Shown one piece after another: positions 6,513 through 15,927 of a stretch of DNA of 58,963 nucleotides (positions within the stretch are counted from its first letter, which is position 1; each line of letters begins with the position of its first letter). The notes under the pieces are model-generated. The model ran no database searches and had not been told where the DNA came from. It saw only the letters and a program-made list of their open reading frames with translations. This DNA is from Chitinivibrionales bacterium (GTDB taxonomy: Bacteria > Fibrobacterota > Chitinivibrionia > Chitinivibrionales > WJKA01). The position numbers and the translations under genes were made by a program. The stretch spans positions 1 to 58,963 of the forward strand of contig WJLW01000057.1 in NCBI GenBank assembly GCA_014728295.1. The letters run 5' to 3'.

Positions 6513-6788
6513 TCATTTCATAGTTTTGGCAATACTCCAATTATATCCTCGATTCGAGGTTTGGAGCATAATTGCTTTTCCGGGATTACGGATATCATCG
6601 AATATGGAATGAACATGCGAAGCGACATTGGCATCCTCGTAGAGGCTTGGATTTGTCGGCGGATTTAACGAATAGCCGGTTACCTTTGCACCAAGCGTTG
6701 ACAGCCACAAGCTCAGCCAGGAACCTTTAAATCCGGAATGGCCGGTCAGGAAAACTTTTTAATTGTTCCAGAAATTTCTATCGACCAT
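6513..6788 (-). pseudogene. rfbG: Truncated second copy of CDP-glucose 4,6-dehydratase
   Basis: From ATG 6788 the frame reads MVDRNFWNN, TAA (6759-6761), KVFLTGHSGFKGSW, then LWLSTLGAKVTGYSLNPPTNPSLYED. It is clearly homologous to the first ~70 residues of rfbG at 4364-5440 (same NFWN, TGHxGFKGSWLS, NPSL motifs). Homology ends near 6590 (FDDIRNPGK) and the frame stops at 6513. It has two lesions, an early in-frame stop and loss of about 80 percent of the gene, so it is not functional. It is preceded by copy B of the 23-bp EPS element, suggesting it once headed an EPS transcript. Confidence 0.85.
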
Positions 6789-6826
6789 TTTGCATTACGA
6801 ATTTTTCGGAAATTTTTGCCCAAACG

Positions 6827-6849
6827 CACCTTTCCCCCATCGGCGGCAC
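6827..6849 (-). promoter_or_regulatory. 23-bp EPS leader element, copy B
   Basis: Lies 38 bp upstream of the broken rfbG start (6788). Matches all 14 invariant columns of the five-copy set. On the minus strand it is preceded by GCGG, allowing a GCGG-N10-CCGC hairpin. The half-site TTACGAAT lies between it and the gene (6795-6802). Confidence 0.6.
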
Positions 6850-6987
6850 TTCGCAACCGCATTCAGAGTCAACCGCTTAAGAATAGTAATTATACACCGA
6901 TGTTCACCGATTGAACACGTGGTTTGCGAGTATGGAAATGTTTTTTGTTTATTTACGTATTTTCTCTGCCATAGCCTTAATTTCCCA

Positions 6988-7370
6988 TCAAGCCTCAGCA
7001 CCACGCTCTTGTTTGAGAATCCCGAGATCAAGAACATACTGCGTATCATCCGACAAAAACTGTGTGGATGTCTCTTGCCTGCCCAGTATCACGGGTTCCA
7101 CACCCGTCGTACCCGTTCCTCTTTGAGTCGTTCGAGCAGACTGTCGAGGTGCGTATCGCGGCGTTGCAATATATTCTCGGCTGCCTGATCGATCAATTCA
7201 AACGTGATCGCTTGTGCGTAATCGCGCCTCAGTAGCTCTCCTATGCATTCACGCGCAATTGCGTTTACTAACCACGGTTGTCCCTCAGACCAGTAGTATG
7301 CCAGGGGCACAGCATCTTTTGGAAAAACCTGGCCCGTATCAGTAGTGTGCTGTTGATAGAGTTGTGCCGA
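6988..7370 (-). pseudogene. C-terminal remnant of an AAA_35-like ATPase
   Basis: The frame gives VPLAYYWSEGQPWLVNAIAREC and a helical stretch to RVRR, typical of the C-terminal half of a DUF-type AAA ATPase common in EPS/accessory loci. Near 7090 the reading must shift frame (EPVILGRQETSTQFLSDD, then YVLDLGILKQERG) and ends at TGA 6988-6990. The upstream frame is closed by TAA just above 7370 and the P-loop half is missing. A piece of the N-terminal half of the same family is found at 51296-51580. Confidence 0.65.
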
Positions 7371-7441
7371 TTATACGACGCGGCAACAAGGAAATCTTCT
7401 TTTTCTAATTTGCCCGGCGTCTTCGAGGTAGAGTTCGCAGG

Positions 7442-7759
7442 TTATTTTGCCTGACTTTCGACATCCTTTTTCAGTTCCGCAATTTCCTTTTTAATCTCCT
7501 CAAACTCGGCCTGTCTTGTGGCCAGATAATTGCGCGTGATGTTGACCTTTTCTTTCATGCCCCGGGGTGTGAGAATATACTTCCAGCGAATAGCGCCTGG
7601 TTTAGTGGTAAGGCGTCGCAATTTAACAATGCCTTTTTCAACAAGACCCGAAAGCACGAAATTGGCTTTACCAAGGCTGATGCCGAGTTTGTTGGCCAGG
7701 GAGCGTTGGGTGTGTGCGGGATTGTGCAGGAGTTCTTTGAGTATTTTGTACTCGATCAT
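7442..7759 (-). CDS. EPS-associated MarR-type winged-helix regulator (copy 2)
   Basis: 105 residues from ATG 7759 (MIEYKILKEL). Winged helix (TQRSLANKLGISLGKANFVL), wing region YILTPRGMKEK, then a C-terminal coiled coil EFEEIKKEIAELKKDVE. Close paralogue of the regulator at 507-815. A longer in-frame start exists (7864) but would translate the 23-bp element copy C, and homology begins at MIEYK. It sits first in the minus-strand order before the wbpE-to-gmd block, although that block is transcribed toward it, so it is the last gene of that strand run or has its own promoter. Confidence 0.85.
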   Translation of the reverse strand: MIEYKILKELLHNPAHTQRSLANKLGISLGKANFVLSGLVEKGIVKLRRLTTKPGAIRWKYILTPRGMKEKVNITRNYLATRQAEFEEIKKEIAELKKDVESQAK

Positions 7760-7850
7760 GGCGGCTGAGCGCAGAAGTAAGTTTTCTTTGTCGGGCGGAG
7801 GGAAACGAGGGCTGCGGGATTGAGCTGTGGGGTTTTTATACGCATAAAGA

Positions 7851-7873
7851 TACCTCTCCCCCATGGGCGGTAC
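7851..7873 (-). promoter_or_regulatory. 23-bp EPS leader element, copy C
   Basis: 91 bp upstream of the MarR copy 2 start (7759). It shares the GGYAC variant and the GAGAGG variant with copy E. On the minus strand CGGT-N12-ACCG could form a short hairpin at its 5' side. Confidence 0.6.
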
Positions 7874-8005
7874 GTCCTACTTGACCGAAGATACTCTGCC
7901 TGCCTCTCACGCACGGCGAAACGCATTAATCATACATCACGTTCAAGCCGTGAACAAGGCTTTGTGCGAAGATGCCCGGATTGTGGAAAGAATACCAAGC
8001 GCCTA

Positions 8006-9136
8006 TCACCCGGCCAGAATCTTGACAATTGCGCTCTGCTGCTCTTCGTCAAGATACGGATGCATCGGGGTGCTGAATATGTGATCGGCAATTTTCTCGC
8101 AAACAGGCAGATCGCCGCGTTGATAGCCGAGACTGGCGAATGCCGTTTGTACATGGAGCGGTTTGGGGTAGTAAATTGCGGTAGGTATGCCCGCATCTTT
8201 CAGACGGGCCAGGTGCCTGCTACGATCATCGGCAATAATGGCGTATTGTGCCCGGACAGACTGACAATCGCGGGGAATATGCTGCAAATCAAATGCATGT
8301 TGCAAGCCTTCATCATAGCGCTGCGCAACGGCCTGACGCAGTTGGATCTCATCGGGAAAAATGGCGAGTTTTTCGAGCAGCACAGCGGCCTGCAGGGTGT
8401 CGCAACGTCCGTTTATGCCGATACGGGCATTGTCATATTTATCCGATCCTTTTCCGTGTATGCGCAGCGATTCGACTGTTTCGTAGAGCGCGTGGTCGTC
8501 GGTGAAAACAGCTCCACCGTCACCATAGCACCCCAGCGGTTTTGCCGGAAAGAAGCTCGTTGCCGCGATATCGGTCAGGTTGCAGGCACGTACGCCTTTG
8601 CAGGTTGCACCGAAACTCTGAGCCGCGTCTTCGACAACGAAGAGACTGTTTTGGCGCGCAATGCGATTGATCTCGTCATAATCGGCAGTCAAGCCGAAAA
8701 TGTCAACGCCGATTATGCCTCTGGGGGTAAGTGATTGCTGCATCGTGGCCGTCGGCATTGTGCCGTGCGTAACATCGCTTATCGCTGCTGCAAGCTTCCC
8801 GGTATCAATATTCAGCGTTTGCTCGTCAATATCAACAAAAACCGGAGTCGCACCGAGCAAGGCAATGACCTCGGCCGTGGCAATGAAGGTAAACGGCGAG
8901 GTGAATATGGCGTCACCCGGCCCGATGTCATACGCCATTAATGCCAGCAGTAATGCATCGGTACCGCTTGAGCAGGTCAGGCAATACCGGCAACCGGCAA
9001 ATTCCGCCAGCTTGTCTTCAAGCTCCCGGATCTCGGGGCCCATGATGTACCTGCCGTGATCGAGCACATTGCGGATGCGCTTGTTGACATTGTCTTGAAT
9101 TCTGCGATACTGCGCCTGAAGATCGATAAATTGCAT
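8006..9136 (-). CDS. wbpE: DegT/DnrJ/EryC1 aminotransferase, WbpE/WlbC-like
   Basis: 376 residues, PLP-dependent sugar aminotransferase. It starts MQFIDLQAQYRRI as in WbpE; the PLP Lys is in SFFPAKPLGCYGDGGA (residues ~197-212), with SSGTDALLLAL and VEDAAQSFGA as cofactor-site motifs. WbpE transaminates UDP-2-acetamido-3-keto-glucuronate to the 3-amino sugar. The WbpD-like acetyltransferase follows upstream in the same strand (10-bp gap), the usual pair for diacetamido-uronic acids. WbpA and WbpB, needed for the substrate, are not in the window. Confidence 0.88.
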   Translation of the reverse strand: MQFIDLQAQYRRIQDNVNKRIRNVLDHGRYIMGPEIRELEDKLAEFAGCRYCLTCSSGTDALLLALMAYDIGPGDAIFTSPFTFIATAEVIALLGATPVFVDIDEQTLNIDTGKLAAAISDVTHGTMPTATMQQSLTPRGIIGVDIFGLTADYDEINRIARQNSLFVVEDAAQSFGATCKGVRACNLTDIAATSFFPAKPLGCYGDGGAVFTDDHALYETVESLRIHGKGSDKYDNARIGINGRCDTLQAAVLLEKLAIFPDEIQLRQAVAQRYDEGLQHAFDLQHIPRDCQSVRAQYAIIADDRSRHLARLKDAGIPTAIYYPKPLHVQTAFASLGYQRGDLPVCEKIADHIFSTPMHPYLDEEQQSAIVKILAG

Positions 9137-9145
9137 AGCTGTTTT

Positions 9146-9808
9146 CTATTTCCTCAAGTCCCGGTAACGTTTCGAACCGGTTTTCAGATTTTCGGGAAGC
9201 GGATCGTCTTCGTCAAGATCGAGGCACGCCATACGCCCAGTGGGCTCCTGCCAATAGCGAAATCCGCTTTCGGGGCAGACCATCACGCCTTGCGCATCGG
9301 GTTTACCCAGCTTGGCGCCGTGTCTGCTCATCCAGCCGGATTGTCTGGCCGGATTACCGGTGACCAGAGCATAGTCGGCGACATCTCTGGTGACTACCGC
9401 GCCCGCGCCGATGAATGCGTACCTTCCGACGATCACACCACAGACTATCGTCGCATTGGCGCCGATGGTTGCCCCGCGCCTGATACGGGTTGCTTCATAC
9501 AATTGGTGCCGGTTCACCTGCGACCGGGGGTTGGCTACATTGGTCAGCACGCAGGACGGCCCCAAAAAGGCGTCATCCTCGATAACCGTGCCTTTGTAGA
9601 CCGACACGTTATTCTGAATTTTGACATTATTACCGATAATTACGTCGCCGGCGACGTTGACATTCTGTCCCAGGTTGCATTGTGCTCCAATCGAGGCATT
9701 TTTCATGACATGTGAAAAATGCCATATTTTGGTACCCGCGCCTATCGAGCAGGGCTGATCTATGTATGCCGATTCATGTACAAAATATGCCAAAGTGGGA
9801 TTACTCAT
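9146..9808 (-). CDS. wbpD: Hexapeptide acetyltransferase, WbpD/WlbB-like
   Basis: 220 residues with left-handed beta-helix hexapeptide repeats from ~15 to 155 (IGAGTKIWHFSHV, IGAQCNLGQNV, IGNNVKIQNNVSVY, IGANATIVCGV). WbpD N-acetylates the 3-amino group of UDP-2-acetamido-3-amino-glucuronate made by WbpE. The C-terminal ~60 residues contain MVCPESGFRYWQ, a Cys-containing tail found in this group. Positioned directly before wbpE in the transcription direction. Confidence 0.88.
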   Translation of the reverse strand: MSNPTLAYFVHESAYIDQPCSIGAGTKIWHFSHVMKNASIGAQCNLGQNVNVAGDVIIGNNVKIQNNVSVYKGTVIEDDAFLGPSCVLTNVANPRSQVNRHQLYEATRIRRGATIGANATIVCGVIVGRYAFIGAGAVVTRDVADYALVTGNPARQSGWMSRHGAKLGKPDAQGVMVCPESGFRYWQEPTGRMACLDLDEDDPLPENLKTGSKRYRDLRK

Positions 9809-9829
9809 TCAGGGACAGAGGCGCCGCAA

Positions 9830-11731
9830 TCAGGTAATTATGCCGTTTTTTTGCAAATACGCGATAATCGTTGCAACGGATTCTTCGACCGACATGGTAA
9901 CGGTATCAACGGTAACCTCGGCTTTTTGCGGCTTTTCGTAGGGCGATGATACGCCGGTAAACTCCTTTATCTCGCCGGTCTCCGCTTTTTTGTACAGCCC
10001 CTTCGGGTCGCGTTTTTTGCATACGTCCACATCGCAATCGACAAACACTTCAATGAAGTGTCCTGCGGGAAACAATTGCCGCACATACGTGCGATCTTGT
10101 CTGAATGGCGATATGAAAGTGCAGACGGCAATGGCGCCCTGATCGAAGAAAAGCCGGGCGGCATGACCGACTCTGCGGATGTTTTCGCTGCGATCGCGTG
10201 CCGAAAAACCCAGATCGCCACAGAGACCGTGACGCACATTGTCGCCGTCCAGCGACATTATCCGGCAGCCGCGATTAAAAAGCTCACGTCCCACCTGGCG
10301 GGCAACGGTCGATTTGCCGGAACCGGAGAGGCCGGTGAACCAGAGTACGGCCGATTTGTGCCCGTTGCGCACTTCCCACTGCGCACGGGTGATGAAGCCC
10401 TGCTCCCAGGCGACATTGGGTGAAATGCGAGGAATGCTCGACTCCTCGGACTGAACTTCTTTAATAGAGCGCAGCACGCCGCGTATCATACCGGCTGCTA
10501 CCGTTCGATTAGTTACCGGATCGATAAGAATGAAATTGCCGGTAGCGCGGTTTTGCTTGTATGAATCGAAAAACAGCTTTTGCGCCGTTTTAATCTCAAC
10601 ACGGCCGATTTCATTGAGTTCGAAGGAAGCGGCGTCTTCGCGATGCAAAGTGTTGACGTCTATTTTATAAAGTATCTTGGTGATGAATGCTTTGGTCGTG
10701 TTGGTCGTGTGCTTGATAAGGTAGTGCGTATTTTGCGACAGCTTGTCTTCATCCATCCAGCAGATGATCGCCTCGAAAGTATTGGCGGCTTGCGGCAGAT
10801 TATTGACGCGCACGAGCATGTCACCGCGACTGACATCAACTTCGTCTTCGAGCGTCAACATCACGGACTGACCGGCAAACGCCTCTTCCCGTTCGCCCTC
10901 GAAAGTAACGATTGACTTGACTTTCGAGGTTTTGCCCGAAGGCAATACGGCAATTTCCTCACCGGGCCTGATGGTACCCGAGGCAATGCGACCGGCAAAG
11001 CCGCGAAAATCGAGGTTGGGTCGCGAGACGTATTGCACGGGGAAGCGAAAATCAACCAGATTTTTATCCGCCTGCACATGCACGGTTTCCAGCATGTGTA
11101 AAAGCGTATGCCCGTCATACCAGGGAGTCTTTTCGCTACGCCTTACCACATTATCGCCGGCAAGGGCGGAAACAGGAATGAACACGATGTCGTGGATATC
11201 CAGCTTTTCGGAAAACTGTGAATACTCTTCGACAATCGAATCGTAAACATCCTTGGAATAATCGACCAGATCCATTTTGTTGACCGCTACGATAAGATGC
11301 GGAATGCCCAACAGCGAAACCAGAAAACCGTGCCGCTTGGACTGCGTCATAACGCCGTTGCGTGCGTCAATGAGGATGATTGCCAGTTCGGCGGTTGATG
11401 CGCCCGTTACCATATTGCGGGTATACTGCTCGTGTCCGGGCGTATCGGCAATGATGAACTTGCGGCGCGGCGTGGTGAAATAGCGGTAGGCAACGTCAAT
11501 CGTGATGCCCTGCTCGCGCTCGGCGGCAAGCCCGTCAAGCAACAGCGAGAGGTCGACCTCGTTTTGCCCCCGCCGCAACGACGTTTTTTGAATCGAGGCG
11601 TATTGATCCTCGAAAATACAGTTTGTTTCGAAGAGCAGCCGTCCGATCAGGGTCGATTTGCCGTCGTCAACGCTGCCGGTTGTCGTAAAGCGCAGCAGGC
11701 TTTTATTGCTGTAATCTTGCATGTCAGGCAT
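9830..11731 (-). CDS. cysNC: Bifunctional sulfate adenylyltransferase large subunit / APS kinase
   Basis: 633 residues. N-terminal CysN GTPase: P-loop GSVDDGKST (~19-27), [16 protein letters not shown], then EF-Tu-like barrels. C-terminal CysC from ~445: P-loop [31 protein letters not shown]. With CysD it makes APS from sulfate and ATP, and the kinase domain makes PAPS. Its start overlaps the cysD stop by 1 bp (TAATG), the usual coupling. Placed inside an EPS sugar operon rather than with assimilatory reductase genes, so PAPS may serve polysaccharide sulfation; no sulfotransferase is visible in the window. Confidence 0.95.
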   Translation of the reverse strand: MPDMQDYSNKSLLRFTTTGSVDDGKSTLIGRLLFETNCIFEDQYASIQKTSLRRGQNEVDLSLLLDGLAAEREQGITIDVAYRYFTTPRRKFIIADTPGHEQYTRNMVTGASTAELAIILIDARNGVMTQSKRHGFLVSLLGIPHLIVAVNKMDLVDYSKDVYDSIVEEYSQFSEKLDIHDIVFIPVSALAGDNVVRRSEKTPWYDGHTLLHMLETVHVQADKNLVDFRFPVQYVSRPNLDFRGFAGRIASGTIRPGEEIAVLPSGKTSKVKSIVTFEGEREEAFAGQSVMLTLEDEVDVSRGDMLVRVNNLPQAANTFEAIICWMDEDKLSQNTHYLIKHTTNTTKAFITKILYKIDVNTLHREDAASFELNEIGRVEIKTAQKLFFDSYKQNRATGNFILIDPVTNRTVAAGMIRGVLRSIKEVQSEESSIPRISPNVAWEQGFITRAQWEVRNGHKSAVLWFTGLSGSGKSTVARQVGRELFNRGCRIMSLDGDNVRHGLCGDLGFSARDRSENIRRVGHAARLFFDQGAIAVCTFISPFRQDRTYVRQLFPAGHFIEVFVDCDVDVCKKRDPKGLYKKAETGEIKEFTGVSSPYEKPQKAEVTVDTVTMSVEESVATIIAYLQKNGIIT

Positions 11732-12657
11732 TAGAAATATCCTTCGCGTTTTTTCTGTTCCATGGATGAATCGCTGGTCAAATCGATGATGCGATTTTCG
11801 CGTTCACTTTTTTTGGCATCTTCGACTTCTTTGATAATCTGCTCCATCGAAGTCGCTTCCGAACGCACCGCTCCGGTGCAGGGAATGCACCCAAGGCTGC
11901 GAAAACGGCACATGACCGCCTGAACCTCACCATCCTGAACCGGGTTCTTCTTATCGGGATCAACAATATCATAAGAATAGAGGGGTATCAGGATATTGTT
12001 GCGGATCAGCACTTTGCGTTCGCGGGCAAAGTAGAGGGGAACAATCGGAATTTCTTCCTCTTTGATATAATGCCATACGTCAAGTTCGGTCCAGTTGCTC
12101 AGGGGAAAAACGCGCACCGACTCGCCTTCGTTAATGTGGCTGTTGTACAGGTCCCACAGTTCGGGACGCTGATTTTTCGGATCCCACTGACCGAATTCGT
12201 CGCGCACCGAGTAGACACGTTCCTTGGCGCGGGACTTTTCTTCATCGCGCCGGGCGCCGCCGAATGCCGCGTCAGCTTCGTGCTTGCGGAGAGCGTTGAG
12301 CAGGGCCTGCGTTTTCAGGTAGCCGCAACATTTGTCATTGCCCAGCCGCGTGGGATGCGACCCCTTATCTATCCACTCCTCATTGCGCTCGACAATCAGC
12401 CGCACGCCGATTTTCTTGCAGAAAGCATCCCTGAACTCGTACATTTCAGGAAATTTGTAACCGGTATCGATATGCATCAGGGGAAAAGGGATCTTTCCCG
12501 GAGCAAACGCCTTCTGGGCAAGCCGCACCATAACCGAAGAGTCTTTGCCGACCGAATAAAGCATCAGTGGATTCTTGAATTCGGAGGCGACTTCCCGGAA
12601 AATATGGATAGACTCGTCTTCGAGTTGTTTCAAATGGGTTCGGGAATATGTTGTCAT
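11731..12657 (-). CDS. cysD: Sulfate adenylyltransferase small subunit
   Basis: 308 residues, PAPS-reductase-type PP-loop fold: SVGKDSSVM (~36-44), [34 protein letters not shown], and the C-terminal [19 protein letters not shown] that marks CysD. It catalyses ATP plus sulfate to APS with the CysN subunit encoded next. Full length for the family (~300). Confidence 0.95.
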   Translation of the reverse strand: MTTYSRTHLKQLEDESIHIFREVASEFKNPLMLYSVGKDSSVMVRLAQKAFAPGKIPFPLMHIDTGYKFPEMYEFRDAFCKKIGVRLIVERNEEWIDKGSHPTRLGNDKCCGYLKTQALLNALRKHEADAAFGGARRDEEKSRAKERVYSVRDEFGQWDPKNQRPELWDLYNSHINEGESVRVFPLSNWTELDVWHYIKEEEIPIVPLYFARERKVLIRNNILIPLYSYDIVDPDKKNPVQDGEVQAVMCRFRSLGCIPCTGAVRSEATSMEQIIKEVEDAKKSERENRIIDLTSDSSMEQKKREGYF

Positions 12658-12728
12658 ATGTGAACTATTCCGGTTTGTGAGGTTTAAATTTCAGTTAATT
12701 TCAACGTTGTTTGCACTGCTGGGATGCT

Positions 12729-13016
12729 TTACCCAGTCTTGCGTCGTTTACCCTTGAGCGCTTGCCTTGCCGGACGGGCGGCATGCCAGAACTTCCCGCT
12801 TTCCGAAAGCCACTGCAGGCGTTGTCGCGGAACCCGGGGCGAGAGACCGAGTTCCTCCATAATTTCCAGAAACTTGTTGACATTTGATTTTGTCATGTCG
12901 ATTGACAGATCCAGATCGGGCGTCATGCGCTCGACGCCGTGCAGCACTGCGGCAGCTCCACCACAGACGATAAGCTTGACTTTCGCCTTTGTCTGCGCAA
13001 GCAGAATCTCCAGCAG
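12729..13016 (-). CDS. Small nucleotidyltransferase-like protein (AbiEii/DUF6036-like)
   Basis: The frame reads LLEILLAQTKAKVKLIVCGG, AAAVLHGVERMTPDLDLSIDM, then SNVNKFLEIMEELGLSPRVP and a basic tail. The GG loop followed by TPDLDLSID is the nucleotidyltransferase fold core of DUF6036/AbiEii-type proteins, which act as toxins or orphan NTases. No ATG is available upstream of 12947 (which would cut off the GG motif); CTG at 13016-13014 has GGAGG 10 bp before it, so I use that start with low certainty. It splits cysD from the epimerase gene, like an insertion into the operon. It may be a remnant, being shorter than usual. Confidence 0.5.
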   Translation of the reverse strand: MLEILLAQTKAKVKLIVCGGAAAVLHGVERMTPDLDLSIDMTKSNVNKFLEIMEELGLSPRVPRQRLQWLSESGKFWHAARPARQALKGKRRKTG

Positions 13017-13039
13017 ATGGTTATTGCCTCCGGGTGCCG

Positions 13040-14002
13040 TCAGGTAACTTTGTGATATTTCTTATACCAGGCGATGAATTGTGGAACCCCCTCCCGGATG
13101 CTGGTAGACGGTTCAAAATCGAGTTTTTTGCGCGCCTTTTCAACGTCGGCATAAGTAGCTTTGACATCGCCCATTTGCATGGGCAGCAGCTCTTTCTGAG
13201 CTTCCACGCCCAGCTCTTTTTCGACAATGCCGATTAAGTCGAGTAAATTTTCGGAGCGATGATTGCCGAGATTGAATACTTCATACGCATCCAGTTCTTC
13301 CTTTTCCAGGGATGCAACGACACCTTTGACGATATCATCCACATAGGTAAAGTCGCGCTGCATGTCGCCGTGGTTGAATACCTTAATCGGTCTGCCGGCC
13401 AGAATCGCTTTGGTAAACAGCCACATCGCCATATCGGGGCGTCCCCAGGGGCCGTAGACGGTGAAAAAGCGCAAGCCCACGGTTTGAAATCCGTACAAAT
13501 GCGTATAGCAGTGCGCCATCAGCTCGTTGGCTTTTTTCGATGCGGCATACAGGCTGACGGGCGTGTCGACCGGATCGCATTCGGCAAACGGCAATTTCGT
13601 ATTGCCGCCATACACCGATGAGGATGAGGCATACACACAACGGCTTACTTCAAAGTGCCGGCAGGCCTCCAGCAGATTGAGAAAGCCGACGATATTGCTC
13701 TGCGCGTAGGTATGGGGATGATCCAGCGAATAGCGGACACCGGCCTGCGCGGCCAGGGCGCATATTTTGTCGGGCTTTTCTTGGGTGAACAGCTCTGTTA
13801 CCGCCCGGCTGTCGCAGAGATCAATTCGGTAGCAGGTATAGTGCTTGAATCGCTGCAATTGCTTATTGCGATCTTCCTTCAGCGACACGTCATAATAATC
13901 GTTAAAATTATCCAGTCCGACCACTTCGTAATCGTTTCTCAGCAGGTATTTGCTGACATGATACCCGATAAATCCGGCACTGCCCGTCACTAAAATTTTC
14001 AT
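13040..14002 (-). CDS. UDP-glucuronate 4-epimerase (extended SDR)
   Basis: 320 residues from ATG 14002, preceded by AGGA. NAD loop GSAGFIGYHVSKYL (~7-20), SSSSVYG, YxxxK in LYAASKKANE, and RFFTVYGPWGRPDMA, which is typical of UDP-glucuronate 4-epimerases (LspL/Cap1J type). It interconverts UDP-GlcA and UDP-GalA for acidic capsule. It belongs with galU and the glucuronokinase-like gene upstream, giving a UDP-uronate route. A UDP-xylose or dTDP epimerase role is less likely given the PWGRPDMA motif. Confidence 0.88.
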   Translation of the reverse strand: MKILVTGSAGFIGYHVSKYLLRNDYEVVGLDNFNDYYDVSLKEDRNKQLQRFKHYTCYRIDLCDSRAVTELFTQEKPDKICALAAQAGVRYSLDHPHTYAQSNIVGFLNLLEACRHFEVSRCVYASSSSVYGGNTKLPFAECDPVDTPVSLYAASKKANELMAHCYTHLYGFQTVGLRFFTVYGPWGRPDMAMWLFTKAILAGRPIKVFNHGDMQRDFTYVDDIVKGVVASLEKEELDAYEVFNLGNHRSENLLDLIGIVEKELGVEAQKELLPMQMGDVKATYADVEKARKKLDFEPSTSIREGVPQFIAWYKKYHKVT

Positions 14003-14027
14003 ATCTTCATCCTGCAAAAATGCCTGG

Positions 14028-14897
14028 TTAGAGTGTTTGCGCCAGCTCTTTGACCCATTTTTTCAAATCCTCGCTGATATCGTCGCTGCTGAGGCCGAAC
14101 AGGATTCCTGCCTTGACAAAATCGAGCTTGTTTCCGATATCGTAGCGTTGACCGTTAAAGCACAATCCGTATATTGCCCGCTTCTGTAGCATCAACCGCA
14201 TGGCATCGGTGATCTGAATCTCGTTGTTGACGCCGGCCGGAGTTTCGTCAAGGTAGTAAAAAATATCCGGCGAGAAGACATACCGGCTGGCAATTACCAG
14301 ATTGGACGGCGCTTCTTCCGGCTTTGGTTTTTCTACGAATTGCTTGACAAGATACAGGTCGTCGTCAATATTTTTTCCGTCGATAACGCCATAGCGGCTG
14401 ACCCGCTCAGGAGCCACCTCTTCGATGGCAACCACAGAATCCTGATAGCGTTCGTAAACATTCAGCAACTGGCGTGTCACCGGCTCAGGTGTTGCTTGCA
14501 TGACCGTATCACCCAGCAGCACGGCAAAGGGTTCGTCACCGACATGGTATTTGGCATATGATATCGCATCGCCAAGACCGTTCATCTCTTTTTGCCAGAC
14601 AAAGTGAATATTGGCCAGCGAGCTGATGCGGCGGATGGCATCGAGCTCCTTTTGTTTGCCCTTTGCGTCGAGTTCGTGTTCGAGTTCAAAGTTACGATCA
14701 AAGTGCTCTTCGATGGCGCGTTTGCCTTTTCCGATAATCATCAGAATGTCGGTGATGCCCGATTGTACCGCCTCTTCAACCACATATTGGATCGTCGGTG
14801 TATCGACAATCGGCAGCATCTCTTTGGGGGATGATTTCGTAGCCGGCAAAAACCGGGTGCCGAATCCCGCAGCGGGGATGATAGCTTTTCTGACCAT
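14028..14897 (-). CDS. galU: UTP-glucose-1-phosphate uridylyltransferase
   Basis: 289 residues from ATG 14897 (GGATAAT just upstream). Nucleotidyl-binding N-terminus PAAGFGTRFLPATKSSPKEM (~9-28), VEEAVQSGITDI, GLGDAI, FVEKPKPEEAPSNL, NEIQITDAM: all GalU signatures. It makes UDP-glucose from UTP and glucose-1-phosphate. Because the next gene is a glucuronokinase-like enzyme, a relaxed UDP-sugar pyrophosphorylase activity on glucuronate-1-phosphate is worth considering. The start overlaps the neighbouring stop region closely (1-bp gap). Confidence 0.93.
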   Translation of the reverse strand: MVRKAIIPAAGFGTRFLPATKSSPKEMLPIVDTPTIQYVVEEAVQSGITDILMIIGKGKRAIEEHFDRNFELEHELDAKGKQKELDAIRRISSLANIHFVWQKEMNGLGDAISYAKYHVGDEPFAVLLGDTVMQATPEPVTRQLLNVYERYQDSVVAIEEVAPERVSRYGVIDGKNIDDDLYLVKQFVEKPKPEEAPSNLVIASRYVFSPDIFYYLDETPAGVNNEIQITDAMRLMLQKRAIYGLCFNGQRYDIGNKLDFVKAGILFGLSSDDISEDLKKWVKELAQTL

Positions 14898-14898
14898 A

Positions 14899-15927
14899 TT
14901 ATCCTTTCGCGCCGACATCATTCACCGCCGGCAATGCAATAGTCGGAATAATCACGCTAACACCGAGTCCGTCAAATGCCGTTCGCAACTGCTCGAGCAT
15001 GTTTTCATTGGTATAGGTCCCGATAATTGCGCCCCCGGAGCCGGTAAACTTTGCGCTCGCTCCAACCTGCCGGGCGGTCTGCACCATGTGCAGGTTATCG
15101 TCACTGATACGCATGAGATTGTTGCGTATGTCAAAATTCTCATTGAGCAAATCGCTGATGGTGTCGGTTTTTGATTTGGCGAGTGCTTCCTTGACCTGCT
15201 CTGTCAGCCCCGCCCACTTTTCGATTGCATCGAGAACCGGTTGCTCCCGGCGCACGAATCGTTCGCGCAGATTATTGTGGACGATTTCGGAGCCTTCCGA
15301 AAGGTCGCTGCGATAGGCAAGATACAGCGGCGGCAGGAGCGATTCGTCGAGCTGCTCATAATTGCCGTACCCGCGCTGATCTATCACGTCCTTATCAAAA
15401 TCCATATACACCAGCCCCTGATAGGCCTGTGCCACCCGATCCTGCAAACCGGCCGAGATACCCAGCTCTTTTTGTTCGACATCCAGCACGAGGTTGGCCA
15501 GCATCGGTTTGGCAACGGTTACACCGTAGAAGGCCATCAGCGCGCGCATACATGCAGTGATAATTGCGCTCGATCCGGCCAGTCCAACCTGATGGGGAAT
15601 CGTTGAGCTGTAGCGGATGGTAAAATTTTTCTGCTCAAGCTCCATACCGCTTTCCATGCAATATTCATAAAAAAGCTTGACGGTCGCTTTAAGCAGTCTG
15701 ATGCCGCCGTAGTAGCCGTGCAGCACAACGTCTCGGGTAAGCTCTTCCATGCTGCTGAATTTCGACAGGTCGCGATGGTTGGGAAGTATTTCCAGCTCGG
15801 GAGTTTGATAGAGGATAATTTCGGCATGAAAATTATTGAAGGTAAAGGCGATGGTCTTGCCATAGTAGCCGTCCGATGGATTTCCGATAAGTGCGGCGCG
15901 GGGATACGCTCGTTTTCGAATAATCAT
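14899..15927 (-). CDS. GHMP kinase, glucuronokinase-like
   Basis: 342 residues. GHMP motif 1 PRAALIGNPSDGYYGK (~9-24), ATP loop HQVGLAGSSAI (~112-122), C-terminal GASAKFTGSGGAIIG. The domain set and LGISAGLQDRVAQAYQGLVYMDFD match plant-type glucuronokinases and their bacterial relatives rather than galactokinase. Probable reaction: ATP plus D-glucuronate to glucuronate-1-phosphate. Lies between gmd (1-bp overlap) and galU, which could activate the product. Substrate is inferred. Confidence 0.8.
   Translation of the reverse strand: MIIRKRAYPRAALIGNPSDGYYGKTIAFTFNNFHAEIILYQTPELEILPNHRDLSKFSSMEELTRDVVLHGYYGGIRLLKATVKLFYEYCMESGMELEQKNFTIRYSSTIPHQVGLAGSSAIITACMRALMAFYGVTVAKPMLANLVLDVEQKELGISAGLQDRVAQAYQGLVYMDFDKDVIDQRGYGNYEQLDESLLPPLYLAYRSDLSEGSEIVHNNLRERFVRREQPVLDAIEKWAGLTEQVKEALAKSKTDTISDLLNENFDIRNNLMRISDDNLHMVQTARQVGASAKFTGSGGAIIGTYTNENMLEQLRTAFDGLGVSVIIPTIALPAVNDVGAKG

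Noticed and set aside
7865..8734. Long plus-strand open frame over the wbpE gene
   Set aside because: It is the antisense shadow of the well-supported aminotransferase.
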